Assembly: GCA_002347405.1 (NCBI GenBank)
Contig: DDXB01000049.1
Coordinates: 14,245-51,869 of the forward strand
Reading direction: 5' to 3'
DNA: 37,625 bases
DNA from: Rhodocyclaceae bacterium UBA2271
GTDB lineage: Bacteria; Pseudomonadota; Gammaproteobacteria; Burkholderiales; Rhodocyclaceae
Of the stretch, positions 24,431 to 32,848 are shown piece by piece. How positions within the stretch are numbered: the first letter of the stretch is position 1; the number at the start of each line of letters is the position of its first letter. The position numbers and the translations under genes were made by a program. The notes beneath the pieces are model-generated. The model did not search any database, was not told where the DNA came from, and saw only the letters and a list, made by a program, of their open reading frames with translations.

Positions 24431-25380
24431 CAAATGACGATGTGGCGCCGCGAGGACTCGAAGCGTTCCACCGCGCGGCGGGCTTCATCACGGTCCACCA
24501 GGACGAGCATGACCGCCCAGCGCCGCTGATCCCGGCCGGTCAGTTCGGCGAAGTGCAGCGGTTCGCCGTTCCCGTCGCTGGTGATGATGCCGGTACGGTC
24601 GACGGACACGGTGACCGGCGCGATGTTCAGATAGGCTTCCGGTGCGGCGAGGCAACTGATCAGGGTGTCGAGCACCTTTGCCGGTTGCAGGGCGTCGGCG
24701 GTTGATTCGAGGCGGGCGCGCAAATCGCCGAGGCGGCGCGTGTGTGTTTCCGGTGCGCCGCTGCCCTGGCCGCTGCGCGCCCAGGCGCTCTCGATCGCGT
24801 GTTCCTTGTTGAGGTCGGTCTGCTCATTACGCACCGCTGCGATCTCTTCGGCCAAACCCTTCAACAAGCTGTCGAACATGGCGATGCGCAGGCGGTTTTT
24901 TACCGTGTCGAGGTCGGGACCGGGCTCGGTCAGCGTGTGGTCGCTGAAATACAGCGCCTGCTGCGGCACGTCGCGCCGCACCACCTCGCCGGAGAGTTGC
25001 GCGCCAAAGCCGGCCTTCACGCGGTGGCGCATGCCCAGCATGGCACAACACTGCCCGCTGCCGTAGCGCACATCGTGCAACAGGTCGCGCGCGCACTGGT
25101 TGGTCGCCAGCATCGCCTGGATGTCGTCGGCGGTGGCAAACAGCGCATGCACCAAAGGGTCGGTGGCGAAGGCGGTACGGCTGATTTCGTAGGGACCGGG
25201 AATGCGCGCGACGATGTCCGCGCAGTAATCCAGGGCATGGCGTACCACCGGCGCGAGTTTTTCCTTGTAACCCGGAACCTGGCGAATCAGCGGATCGACG
25301 AGCGTCACGGCATGCTCGATCATGGTCAGCGTGGCGTCGTCGATGGGTGGCGGGGATTTGAACCAGTCGAAGAGTCCCAT
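24430..25380 (-). CDS. Unknown protein, member A of a two-copy family
   Basis: This 316-residue soluble protein has no signal peptide and no recognised domain. It begins MGLFDWFKSPPPIDD. Conserved-looking stretches are HALDYCADIVARIPGPYEIS, HALFATADDIQAML, and a C-terminal strand-rich part ending RRWAVMLVLVDRDEARRAVERFESSRRHIVI. The same landmarks occur in order in the gene at 31866-32711, so the two are paralogues. The start at 25380 is set by that similarity; a longer reading to 25722 would translate a repeat. The stop overlaps the dacB start, hinting at a cell-envelope link, but the function is unknown. Confidence 0.7.
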   Translation of the reverse strand: MGLFDWFKSPPPIDDATLTMIEHAVTLVDPLIRQVPGYKEKLAPVVRHALDYCADIVARIPGPYEISRTAFATDPLVHALFATADDIQAMLATNQCARDLLHDVRYGSGQCCAMLGMRHRVKAGFGAQLSGEVVRRDVPQQALYFSDHTLTEPGPDLDTVKNRLRIAMFDSLLKGLAEEIAAVRNEQTDLNKEHAIESAWARSGQGSGAPETHTRRLGDLRARLESTADALQPAKVLDTLISCLAAPEAYLNIAPVTVSVDRTGIITSDGNGEPLHFAELTGRDQRRWAVMLVLVDRDEARRAVERFESSRRHIVI

Positions 25381-25549
25381 GGCGTGGCTGAAGCAATAAT
25401 TGAATCCATGATTATCGCTGGTAAGGGACAATTGCATGCCGCGCAGCATCAATAATTTTCCGTGTTGTTCGGCGTGATGACGCGCAAGCGGCGATGCTTG
25501 CCCCGGCAACAATACCGTACCGAGCCCAAACAGGATCAGCGCAAGCAAC

Positions 25550-25715
25550 CTGGAAAAGCAGTTCTCCACGCAGGACACGGTGATCACGGAGAAAAGCCAG
25601 GCGTTACGAAATAAGAGCATCTCGCCCGTTGGGTGTGCCTGAATTTTGTGTGCTTGCGCCGTTTCCCCGTGCCCTCTGTGCTCGCTGTGGTGCGAACCGG
25701 GGTTTTTTAGGATCA
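25550..25715 (-). repeat. Palindromic element P1, copy 1
   Basis: An element of about 165 bp whose ends are inverted repeats built around CACGGAG/CTCCGTG units. Its minus strand matches the element at 28228-28400 through both arms and the loop: GGCGCAA..ACAAAATTCAGGC, then CGTAACGCC, then TTTTCTCCGTGATCACCGTG. The middle is roughly 85 percent identical by eye. Elements with such ends (CCACGGAGGACACGGAG) are familiar non-coding repeats in many environmental bacteria. Confidence 0.8.
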
Positions 25716-25853
25716 ACGCCATACGCCTGCAGAACGACTGCGCCAGCGTAACGCGCCATCGTCAATCCGCGGGGCATGGATTCGAGCAACGCGAGACCGG
25801 GAATAAGACCCGAGGTGACATGGTGTTGGCACGGGGCGCGGTTTGACAAAAGC

Positions 25854-25886
25854 CGGCGTGACCGAAGGGAATCCCCGTGGTACTGG
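25854..25886 (-). repeat. 33-bp repeat R3, copy upstream of peroxidase gene
   Basis: In reverse orientation it matches the R3 copy inside dacB (31 of 33 bases). The bases just before it, GACAAAAGCCGGCG, recall the start of an R1 copy (GACAAAAGTCGGCG at 22816), so R1 and R3 may be parts of a larger composite. Confidence 0.7.
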
Positions 25887-26023
25887 CGGAGCGGCGGTGT
25901 ATGGCGACGCAGTTCGTGCGACAAATTGACGCATCGCATCGAGCCGGACGGAGCAGGACAAAGTATAAAATCTGCATGGCTTAATTCGCTCGCCATCGAT
26001 TCCCCCGACCCGTCAAACAAATC

Positions 26024-27172
26024 ATGAAAAAAACATTCACTCCCGGCCGGCTGATGCTGATCCTTTCCTGCGCGACGCTGCCGCTCGCGGTGGTTGCCGC
26101 GGATGCCACGCTCGATGCCAAGGTCCAGCTCGGCCGCGTGCTGTTTTTCGATACCTCGCTCTCCGAGCCGGCCGGCCAGTCCTGCGCCACCTGTCATGCC
26201 CCTGGCGCTGCGTTCACCGATCCCGATACCGCCAGGCCGACTTCGAAGGGGGTTCATCCCGAGCGCTTCGGCAATCGCAACACCCCCTCGGCGATGTACA
26301 TGGCGTTCTCGCCGAAATTCCATTTCGACCCTGAGGAAAAACATTACGTCGGGGGACAGTTCTGGGACGGTCGGTCTGCGACGCTCGAAGATCAGGCCAA
26401 GGAACCCTTCCTCAATCCGGTCGAAATGGCCAACCCGAGCAAGCGCGCCGTCGTCGAAAAGGTGCGCCGCGCCGCTTACGCGGATCAGTTCGATGCCGTT
26501 TTCGGCAAGGGCGCGCTGGTTTCCGTGAATCGCGCCTTCGACCATATCGCCGCCGCCATCGCCGCCTTCGAGCGCACCCCAGAGTTCCAGCCGTTCGCTT
26601 CACGCTATGACGCCTGGCTGGCCGGCAAGGGGCAGCTGAGCGAGCAGGAACTGCGCGGCCTGCAACTTTACGAAGACGAGAAAAAAGGCAATTGCGCGGC
26701 CTGCCATCCCAGCCAGCGCGGTCCCAAGGGCGAGCCGCCGCTGTTTACCGACTTCACCTACGACAACCTGGGCGTGCCGCGCAATCCCGAAAATCCGTTT
26801 TACGGGCAGGACAAGAAGTTCAATCCGCAAGGCGCCAAGTTCGTCGACCGCGGATTGGGCGGTTTCGTCAAGCAGCGCGCGGAAGACGGCAAATTCAAGG
26901 TGCCGACGCTGCGCAACATCGCCAAGACTGCTCCCTACATGCACAATGGCTACTTCAAGACCTTGCGCGGCACGGTGGCGTTCTACAATGATCGCGACAT
27001 CAGGCCGGCCTGCAAGGGCGATGTCAGCGAGGCCGATGCGCTGGCCCAGGGGTGCTGGCCCAAGCCGGAAATCAGCCGCAACCTGAATACCGACGAAATG
27101 GGCAAGCTGGGCCTGAGCGAACAGGAAATCGACGATATCGTGGCTTTCATGCTCACGTTGAACGACGAGTAA
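26024..27172 (+). CDS. Di-haem cytochrome c peroxidase (CcpA/MauG family)
   Basis: This 382-residue periplasmic protein has a signal peptide (cleaved near VVAA). It has two haem c attachment motifs, CATCH (Cys54-His58) and CAACH (Cys224-His228). Other family features are FFDTSLSEPAGQSC, WDGRSATLEDQA and PTLRNIAKTAPYMHNGYF, the last holding the Met that ligates the high-potential haem in CcpA enzymes. It most likely reduces hydrogen peroxide with electrons from a c-type cytochrome. MauG-like oxidase activity on a protein partner is an alternative, but no mau genes are nearby. It stands alone between two repeat elements. Confidence 0.9.
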   Translation: MKKTFTPGRLMLILSCATLPLAVVAADATLDAKVQLGRVLFFDTSLSEPAGQSCATCHAPGAAFTDPDTARPTSKGVHPERFGNRNTPSAMYMAFSPKFHFDPEEKHYVGGQFWDGRSATLEDQAKEPFLNPVEMANPSKRAVVEKVRRAAYADQFDAVFGKGALVSVNRAFDHIAAAIAAFERTPEFQPFASRYDAWLAGKGQLSEQELRGLQLYEDEKKGNCAACHPSQRGPKGEPPLFTDFTYDNLGVPRNPENPFYGQDKKFNPQGAKFVDRGLGGFVKQRAEDGKFKVPTLRNIAKTAPYMHNGYFKTLRGTVAFYNDRDIRPACKGDVSEADALAQGCWPKPEISRNLNTDEMGKLGLSEQEIDDIVAFMLTLNDE

Positions 27173-27196
27173 ATCCCGGGACACGAGCTGACCACA

Positions 27197-27410
27197 GTGA
27201 CGGCGGTCATATCGTCGCCCGCCTACTGGAAACTGGCATCCTTATCGCGAGCGCTCAAGCCGGACGAGGTCGAGCGACTGCTGAACTCTTCACCCCCGAT
27301 CTTCGGTCACTCAAGCGTAGCTACGCCATCGTGCGCTGCGCTGCTGCGAAATCGCACAACTCATGCTCAACGACATTGACTGGCGAGCTGGAGCGGTCGT
27401 GCTGAAGTGA
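27197..27410 (+). pseudogene. Tyrosine recombinase (phage integrase family) relic
   Basis: Three successive frames give consecutive pieces of an integrase catalytic domain: AYWKLASLSRALKPDEVERLLNS (from 27197), RSLKRSYAIVRC (about 27310-27345), then CCEIAQLMLNDIDWRAGAVVLK ending in TGA at 27408-27410. The family reads RALxPxEVERLL, then DYAIVRCLxxLGLRxGEVAxLxLDDIDWRAG, so at least two frameshifts or small deletions have occurred. The catalytic His and Tyr regions and the N-terminal core-binding domain are missing. It is a dead fragment, a sign of a past mobile element. Confidence 0.7.
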
Positions 27411-27480
27411 AGCAAATCGCGTCGCCAAGACATCCTGCTCCTAACACCCGCACGGGCGGGATTGTGAAAACCGTGGAGAA

Positions 27481-27786
27481 CTATGCGGCAATGGCGGGAG
27501 CTTTATGCACCTTCGGGATGCCGGCCTGCCGCGCCTGCCATAGATCGAAGGCCGCCTGCTGCGCGATCCATACATCTGCTCGCCCCCCATTCTCAACGCC
27601 GAGCCAACCCTCAAGCCTAAGTGCCATTTCAGGGGAGATTGCAGCATGGCAATTGATTACGCGCGAGAATGCAGTGCGCGTCACGCCCAGTTGCTCAGCG
27701 GCATCAGTCACAGTTAAACCAAGGGCAGGCAATACATCTTCCCGCAGCGTTTCCCCTGGGTGGGGCGGATTGTGAATTCGCGTCAT
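27481..27786 (-). CDS. higA: HigA-type antitoxin
   Basis: The 101-residue protein starts MTRIHNPPHPGETLREDVLPALGLTVTDAAEQLGVTRTAFSRVINCHAAISPEMALRLEGWLG, a textbook HigA/VapI helix-turn-helix (about 26-47). It should neutralise HigB and repress the operon by binding its promoter. It follows higB after 18 nt with GGAG before the ATG; this toxin-first order is characteristic of higBA. Confidence 0.93.
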   Translation of the reverse strand: MTRIHNPPHPGETLREDVLPALGLTVTDAAEQLGVTRTAFSRVINCHAAISPEMALRLEGWLGVENGGRADVWIAQQAAFDLWQARQAGIPKVHKAPAIAA

Positions 27787-27804
27787 GATCTTTGCTCCTG
27801 GTTC

Positions 27805-28074
27805 CTAGTGGTAGTCCTGATAATCAACAAGAATGGCGTCAGATCCTTCAAAGGCGAAGGTCATGCGCCAGTTGCCGTTGATCCATACTGACCAATGTCC
27901 ATTCGATAAAGGGTGCAGTTTCCAGCCAGCCACATTCATGTCCTCATGGCTCTTTGCAAGGTCGAGGCGCGTTAACTGTCGCTTTAACCGTGGCGCATGA
28001 TGCGGCTGGATGCCAGCCTTGCTGCTCGTCTCAAAAAAAACTTGCAGCCCTTTATGCCGGAATGTCTTAATCAT
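27805..28074 (-). CDS. higB: HigB-type mRNA interferase toxin
   Basis: The 89-residue RelE/HigB-fold toxin begins MIKTFRHKGLQVFFETSSKAGIQPHHAPRLKRQL and has MNVAGWKLHPLSNGHWSVWINGNWRMTFAFEG, typical of the plasmid-maintenance killer family that cleaves mRNA on the ribosome. The C-terminus VDYQDYH is complete. A TTGACA-N17-CACAAT promoter lies so close upstream that the transcript would have almost no leader. Confidence 0.93.
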   Translation of the reverse strand: MIKTFRHKGLQVFFETSSKAGIQPHHAPRLKRQLTRLDLAKSHEDMNVAGWKLHPLSNGHWSVWINGNWRMTFAFEGSDAILVDYQDYH

Positions 28075-28079
28075 TTCGT

Positions 28080-28108
28080 ATTGTGTAGTGTTACGTTACG
28101 CATGTCAA
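28080..28108 (-). promoter_or_regulatory. Probable higBA promoter
   Basis: On the minus strand, TTGACA (28103-28108) and CACAAT (28080-28085) are separated by 17 nt. The -10 ends 5 nt before the higB ATG, so transcription would begin at or next to the start codon. The spacer contains the direct repeat GTAACGTAAC, a possible antitoxin contact. Confidence 0.5.
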
Positions 28109-28227
28109 TCTTTAACCCGGCTTTAGCTTCAATCCGGCCTTCCATGCTCGACGCGTTCGGATGCGGTTTGCCCCAACAGATATGGGCGCCTGATTGTCAG
28201 GGTCATGGTGGCCGACCCCAGCTGCAA

Positions 28228-28400
28228 TCATCCTAAAAATCTCAGTTCGCACCACGGAGATCACGGAGGACACGGAGAAACGGCGCAAACATACAAAATT
28301 CAGGCGCACCCATCGGGCTACATGCACTTATTACGTAACGCCTTGTTTTTTCTCCGTGATCACCGTGTCCTCCGTGGTGAACTGCTTTTTCTAGGATCAT
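28228..28400 (+). repeat. Palindromic element P1, copy 2
   Basis: An element of about 170 bp with long imperfect terminal inverted repeats. The left arm (28228-28280) has CACCACGGAG, ATCACGGAGGACACGGAG. The right arm (28345-28400) has CTCCGTGATCACCGTGTCC, TCCGTGGTG. Both ends carry ATCCTA/TAGGAT. The loop matches copy 1 at 25550-25715, which lies in the opposite orientation. It contains no protein-like frame. Confidence 0.85.
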
Positions 28401-28479
28401 CCGACCTGCCCCAAAACCCACGATGCGCACCTGATGCAAATCACATCCGGTACGGCCTTGGTGGTACCGTAAATACGCC

Positions 28480-28602
28480 ATGGAGCAAACACTCAAGGAT
28501 CGAGGGAGTTATGAGGTCGCCGAATTGAATGCCAAGACAAAGCGGATAGCTCTGTGGTGCGGCAAGAATCCGCAGCCCCCCTGTGAGTTCAGACAGAAAT
28601 GA
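28480..28602 (+). CDS. Small ORF overlapping the deoxyribosyltransferase-like gene (40 aa)
   Basis: The frame reads MEQTLKDRGSYEVAELNAKT and on to a C-terminus rich in Cys and Pro (WCGKNPQPPCEFRQK). I do not recognise it. Its stop overlaps the next ATG as ATGA, the arrangement of coupled genes. No strong ribosome site precedes its ATG, and it could be the remnant of a longer gene because the frame stays open for 15 more codons upstream. The sequence looks protein-like, but evidence is limited to composition and overlap. Confidence 0.35.
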   Translation: MEQTLKDRGSYEVAELNAKTKRIALWCGKNPQPPCEFRQK

Positions 28603-29378
28603 AAGTCTATCTGGCCGGACCGGACGTCTTTCGCCCCGATGTCGCCGAGTGGGCCGCAGCGGCACGCACCATCTGTCGCCGCTACGGCTACGAACCACTG
28701 ATGCCGATCGATCATGGCGAAACCGAAGCCCCAAAGATATACCAGGCCAACATCGACCTGATCCGCAAAGCCCAGATCGTCATCGCCAACCTGAATCCCT
28801 TTCGGGGAAGCGAGCCGGATTCCGGCACCTGCTTTGAAATCGGTTACGCGCTTGCCCTCGGCAAGAAGGTCAGCGGGTATGTATCCACGCTGGAAACCCT
28901 GCGATCCCGCGTGAATCGTATCGAGCAGGCGGATAGCGAACGTACCGTCGATGGTACGGGCATGGCCATCGAAAACTTCAACCTGCCACTCAACCTCATG
29001 CTGGCCGTGCCGGCACAAATTGTCGAAGGTGGCCTCGATGACTGCCTCAAGGCGCTGCGTGGCCGGCTTTCTGTCGGCGAAGGAGCACCGTCAGATCCGC
29101 TGTTGCCAGTCAAACCGTCGGACCTGCCGAAAGACCCCGCGATCAAAAGTGCACAGGAAGCCGCCATCCGTTACCTGCGCTGGGTCGGGGACGGCAGAAT
29201 CAGCGATTTGAATCCCATTGAAACTGTCGCGGATCAATATGAAGTGAAGCCGGAGACTGTCCAACAGTGGGTCGACGCTTGGTCGGGAACCTCCAGCGCA
29301 TCAGAGGCTGAGTATCGCCCTGATGATGTCATCCGGCAGATGAAGATCAAAGGCCGGCAATACAGGCGATTCAAGTGA
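28599..29378 (+). CDS. Nucleoside 2-deoxyribosyltransferase-like protein with extra C-terminal domain
   Basis: Residues 1-155 are a nucleoside 2-deoxyribosyltransferase domain: MKVYLAGPDVF at the start, IDLIRKAQIVIANLNPFRG, and DSGTCFEIGYALALGKK, in which Glu80 fits the catalytic nucleophile. Such enzymes transfer or hydrolyse deoxyribose at N-glycosidic bonds. Simple family members are about 150-170 residues; here about 85 more follow, including a helix-turn-helix-like stretch (about 207-228, IETVADQYEVKPETVQQWV) and a basic end (KIKGRQYRRFK). I do not recognise that part. The gene overlaps a tiny ORF on each side and lies between a repeat element and groES. Confidence 0.8.
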   Translation: MKVYLAGPDVFRPDVAEWAAAARTICRRYGYEPLMPIDHGETEAPKIYQANIDLIRKAQIVIANLNPFRGSEPDSGTCFEIGYALALGKKVSGYVSTLETLRSRVNRIEQADSERTVDGTGMAIENFNLPLNLMLAVPAQIVEGGLDDCLKALRGRLSVGEGAPSDPLLPVKPSDLPKDPAIKSAQEAAIRYLRWVGDGRISDLNPIETVADQYEVKPETVQQWVDAWSGTSSASEAEYRPDDVIRQMKIKGRQYRRFK

Positions 29379-29506
29379 TGAAATCATTCGATCGGGAGAA
29401 AGGCGAACACTTCGCCAAGCTGCTTGAGGCGCAGGCAAGGCGTTTTCGGGGCGATTGTTTTACGCTTCGGGCCCCTCCGACAACGAAAAACGCTCCAGCC
29501 TCTTGA
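29378..29506 (+). CDS. Small ORF after the deoxyribosyltransferase-like gene (42 aa)
   Basis: The ATG shares its A with the upstream stop (TGATG). The product starts MKSFDREKGEHFAKLLEAQA and continues RRFRGDCF, an amphipathic helix-like, charged stretch, then a less ordered tail. The end of the frame runs into the groES promoter, which suggests a gene truncated at its 3' end or a chance frame. No similarity is recognised. Confidence 0.3.
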   Translation: MKSFDREKGEHFAKLLEAQARRFRGDCFTLRAPPTTKNAPAS

Positions 29507-29531
29507 AAACCACACCAAAGCACCCTATTAT
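29502..29531 (+). promoter_or_regulatory. groESL promoter (sigma-70, with a sigma-32-like overlap)
   Basis: TTGAAA (29503-29508) and TATTAT (29526-29531) are separated by 17 nt, a good housekeeping promoter. The same bases also give CTTGAA, 15 nt, CCCTATTA, close to the heat-shock sigma-32 pattern CTTGAA-N13-15-CCCCATNT. The predicted start lies inside the CIRCE operator. Confidence 0.75.
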
Positions 29532-29557
29532 TAGCACTCGACGGAGATGAGTGCTAA
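29531..29557 (+). promoter_or_regulatory. CIRCE operator (HrcA binding site)
   Basis: TTAGCACTC, 9 nt, GAGTGCTAA: a perfect CIRCE inverted repeat. HrcA bound here represses groESL and lets go on heat stress when GroEL is titrated by unfolded protein. It overlaps the -10 edge and the predicted transcript start. Confidence 0.97.
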
Positions 29558-29652
29558 CAGTCCGCTGTTGCCACCGTTTCCAGATCGTTCCCAATTGCCA
29601 GACATGCCACCTTTCGAGGTGGCTTCGACTTTTGTCCAGAAGGAGAAACTTC

Positions 29653-29943
29653 ATGAAAATCCGTCCCTTGCATGATCGTGTGATCGTCAAGCGTATCGAA
29701 GCCGAACGTACCACTGCCTCCGGCATCGTCATTCCCGACTCCGCCGGCGAGAAACCTGATCAGGGCGAAATCATCGCCGCAGGCAACGGCAAAATCATGG
29801 AGGACGGCAAGGTCCGTCCCATGGCCGTCAAAGCGGGTGACCGCGTGCTGTTCGGCAAATACTCAGGCCAGGCCGTCAAGGTCGATGGCGAGGAACTGCT
29901 GGTTATGCGCGAAGAAGACATCATGGGCGTTGTTGAGGTCTGA
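29653..29943 (+). CDS. groES: Co-chaperonin GroES
   Basis: The 96-residue lid of the chaperonin starts MKIRPLHDRVIVKRIEAERTTASGIVIPDSAGEKPDQGEIIAAG and contains the mobile loop that docks on GroEL. AAGGAG precedes the ATG. It is the first gene of groESL, with groEL 48 nt downstream, under the CIRCE-bearing promoter. Confidence 0.98.
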   Translation: MKIRPLHDRVIVKRIEAERTTASGIVIPDSAGEKPDQGEIIAAGNGKIMEDGKVRPMAVKAGDRVLFGKYSGQAVKVDGEELLVMREEDIMGVVEV

Positions 29944-29991
29944 TCGATCTCATTTACGACCTGTTAACTGAATTTACTGGAGAGATATACA

Positions 29992-31668
<1,677 letters not shown>

Positions 31669-31698
31669 TCTTCGATTACACGTCCCCCAGCAGGAACA

Positions 31699-31718
31699 GG
31701 GGAAACTTTGGTTTCCCC
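31699..31718 (+). other. Hairpin after groEL
   Basis: GGGGAAAC and GTTTCCCC form an 8-bp perfect stem with a 4-nt loop 31 nt after the groEL stop. There is no T run, so it is more likely a 3'-end stabiliser ahead of the true terminator than a terminator itself. Confidence 0.5.
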
Positions 31719-31753
31719 CGTACACTCTTCCTCCTGATTGGGTTGCTGTTCAG

Positions 31754-31780
31754 AAAAACCCGGCTGCGGCCGGGTTTTTT
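31754..31780 (+). terminator. Rho-independent terminator of groESL
   Basis: CCCGGC (31759-31764) pairs with GCCGGG (31769-31774), flanked by five A and six T. It ends the groESL transcript and, having an A run on the other side, can also act on the minus strand. Confidence 0.9.
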
Positions 31781-31804
31781 GCGCCTGGGCCGCGCGTCTG
31801 CACA

Positions 31805-31823
31805 ATAGTCGGCGCTGGCGGGA
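31805..31823 (+). repeat. Short dispersed repeat R1, partial copy after groEL
   Basis: The copy keeps the full core GTCGGCGCTGGCGGGA, but the final GACGGCG part is replaced by GATGAAA. It lies between the groESL terminator and the end of the convergent unknown gene. Confidence 0.6.
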
Positions 31824-31865
31824 TGAAATGCCCCGCATCGGGTACGGTGGAAACCGTGGCCTTTC

Positions 31866-32711
31866 CTATATCTGAATGTAGCGAATGCCGCGCGCTTCCC
31901 CCTCGATCGCTTCGATTGCTTCCTGCGTCTGAAAGGCGACGAGGCAGACGAGCCACTTGCGCCGGTCGGAGGTGACGAGCCGGGGCAGGGGGTAGGTGGC
32001 TTCGCCGGCCACGGCCGGCACCAGAAGCGCCGGGTTGGCGACTTCGAGCGCGAACTGGCGCTCGGGGTTGCGCAGCCATTCGGCCAGGGCGCGTAATGCG
32101 GGAGCGACCGAGGCACGTTGGCCGAGCTGGACCAGACTCGGATCGATCGGCTCCAAACCGCCCGCCGGCTGCTGCGCCCGCCACGCGTGGAACTTTTCGT
32201 AAAGGTCGGTCGTGAAGCTTTTGATCAGTCCCGCGAACGCCGCTTCGCGCAGCGCGGTGCGGGTGTCGGGAGCATGTATGCCGAGGCTGCGGATGGTGTG
32301 GTCCACCGGGCGGACGGCGCCGCTGCCCCCCTCGGCCGCCATGAGGCGCAGGCCGAGCAGGGCATAGGCGGTGTCTTGTTCCTTGTCGGCGAACCACTTG
32401 ATGCCGTTGCGCACCGAAATGCTGGCCCCCAGGGCGCGGTCGACGTCGTCGGCCGACGGGAAAAGCGTGTGCAGGCGCTGATCCAGTGCATAGCTGGCGG
32501 CGGACAGAGGGAGCGGACCGGGGATGGTGGCGATGGCGCGGTCGTAGTGGTCGAGCGCTGCCGTCACAGCCGGAAGCAGCGCTTCCCAGTTCTCCGCCGT
32601 GGCCAGCAGGTGCGGCCCCAGGTTGTTCTCGATGGCCGTCGCCGCGTGGCTGATGCGTTCGTCGCTGCGCGTCGTGGCGAACAGTGACCCAATCTTGCCG
32701 AAAAGGCTCAT
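31866..32711 (-). CDS. Unknown protein, member B of a two-copy family
   Basis: This 281-residue soluble protein has no recognised domain. It begins MSLFGKIGSLFATTR after GGGGGAAAT, a good ribosome site. It shares, in order, ALDHYDRAIATIPGPLPLS, HTLFPSADDVDRAL, ALLGLRLMA, a REAAFAGLIKSF helix and the C-terminal SDRRKWLVCLVAFQTQEAIEAIEGEARGIRYIQI with the protein at 24430-25380. The two are clear but distant paralogues. It is convergent with groESL and followed by no partner gene. The function is unknown. Confidence 0.75.
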   Translation of the reverse strand: MSLFGKIGSLFATTRSDERISHAATAIENNLGPHLLATAENWEALLPAVTAALDHYDRAIATIPGPLPLSAASYALDQRLHTLFPSADDVDRALGASISVRNGIKWFADKEQDTAYALLGLRLMAAEGGSGAVRPVDHTIRSLGIHAPDTRTALREAAFAGLIKSFTTDLYEKFHAWRAQQPAGGLEPIDPSLVQLGQRASVAPALRALAEWLRNPERQFALEVANPALLVPAVAGEATYPLPRLVTSDRRKWLVCLVAFQTQEAIEAIEGEARGIRYIQI

Positions 32712-32848
32712 ATTTCCCCCAGAGAAGGTGGTTCTTGGTTACACGGATCGATTATGCCAGACCATTACGGAATTGTCGTTACCGAAATTTGACTGCGGTT
32801 TCCCGCGCAATCTCGTTGAACACTCGTTCATGCCGGGGACGGCGCAGC

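Larger units (their letters stand above)
25381..26023. other. Gene-free stretch made largely of repeats
   Basis: There are 643 nt between the divergent unknown gene and the peroxidase gene. It holds palindromic element P1 (25550-25715) and repeat R3 (25854-25886). The remaining bases (25381-25549, 25716-25853, 25887-26023) should contain the two promoters, but no convincing -35/-10 pair was found. Open frames here translate the repeats and have no protein character. Confidence 0.6.

Noticed and set aside
25381..25722. N-terminal extension of unknown protein A
   Set aside because: The extra 114 codons translate palindromic element P1, and paralogue B begins at the position matching MGLF at 25380.
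27420..27460. Possible terminator (CCCGCACGGGCGGG) behind higA
   Set aside because: The stem is only four to five pairs with no T run on either strand.
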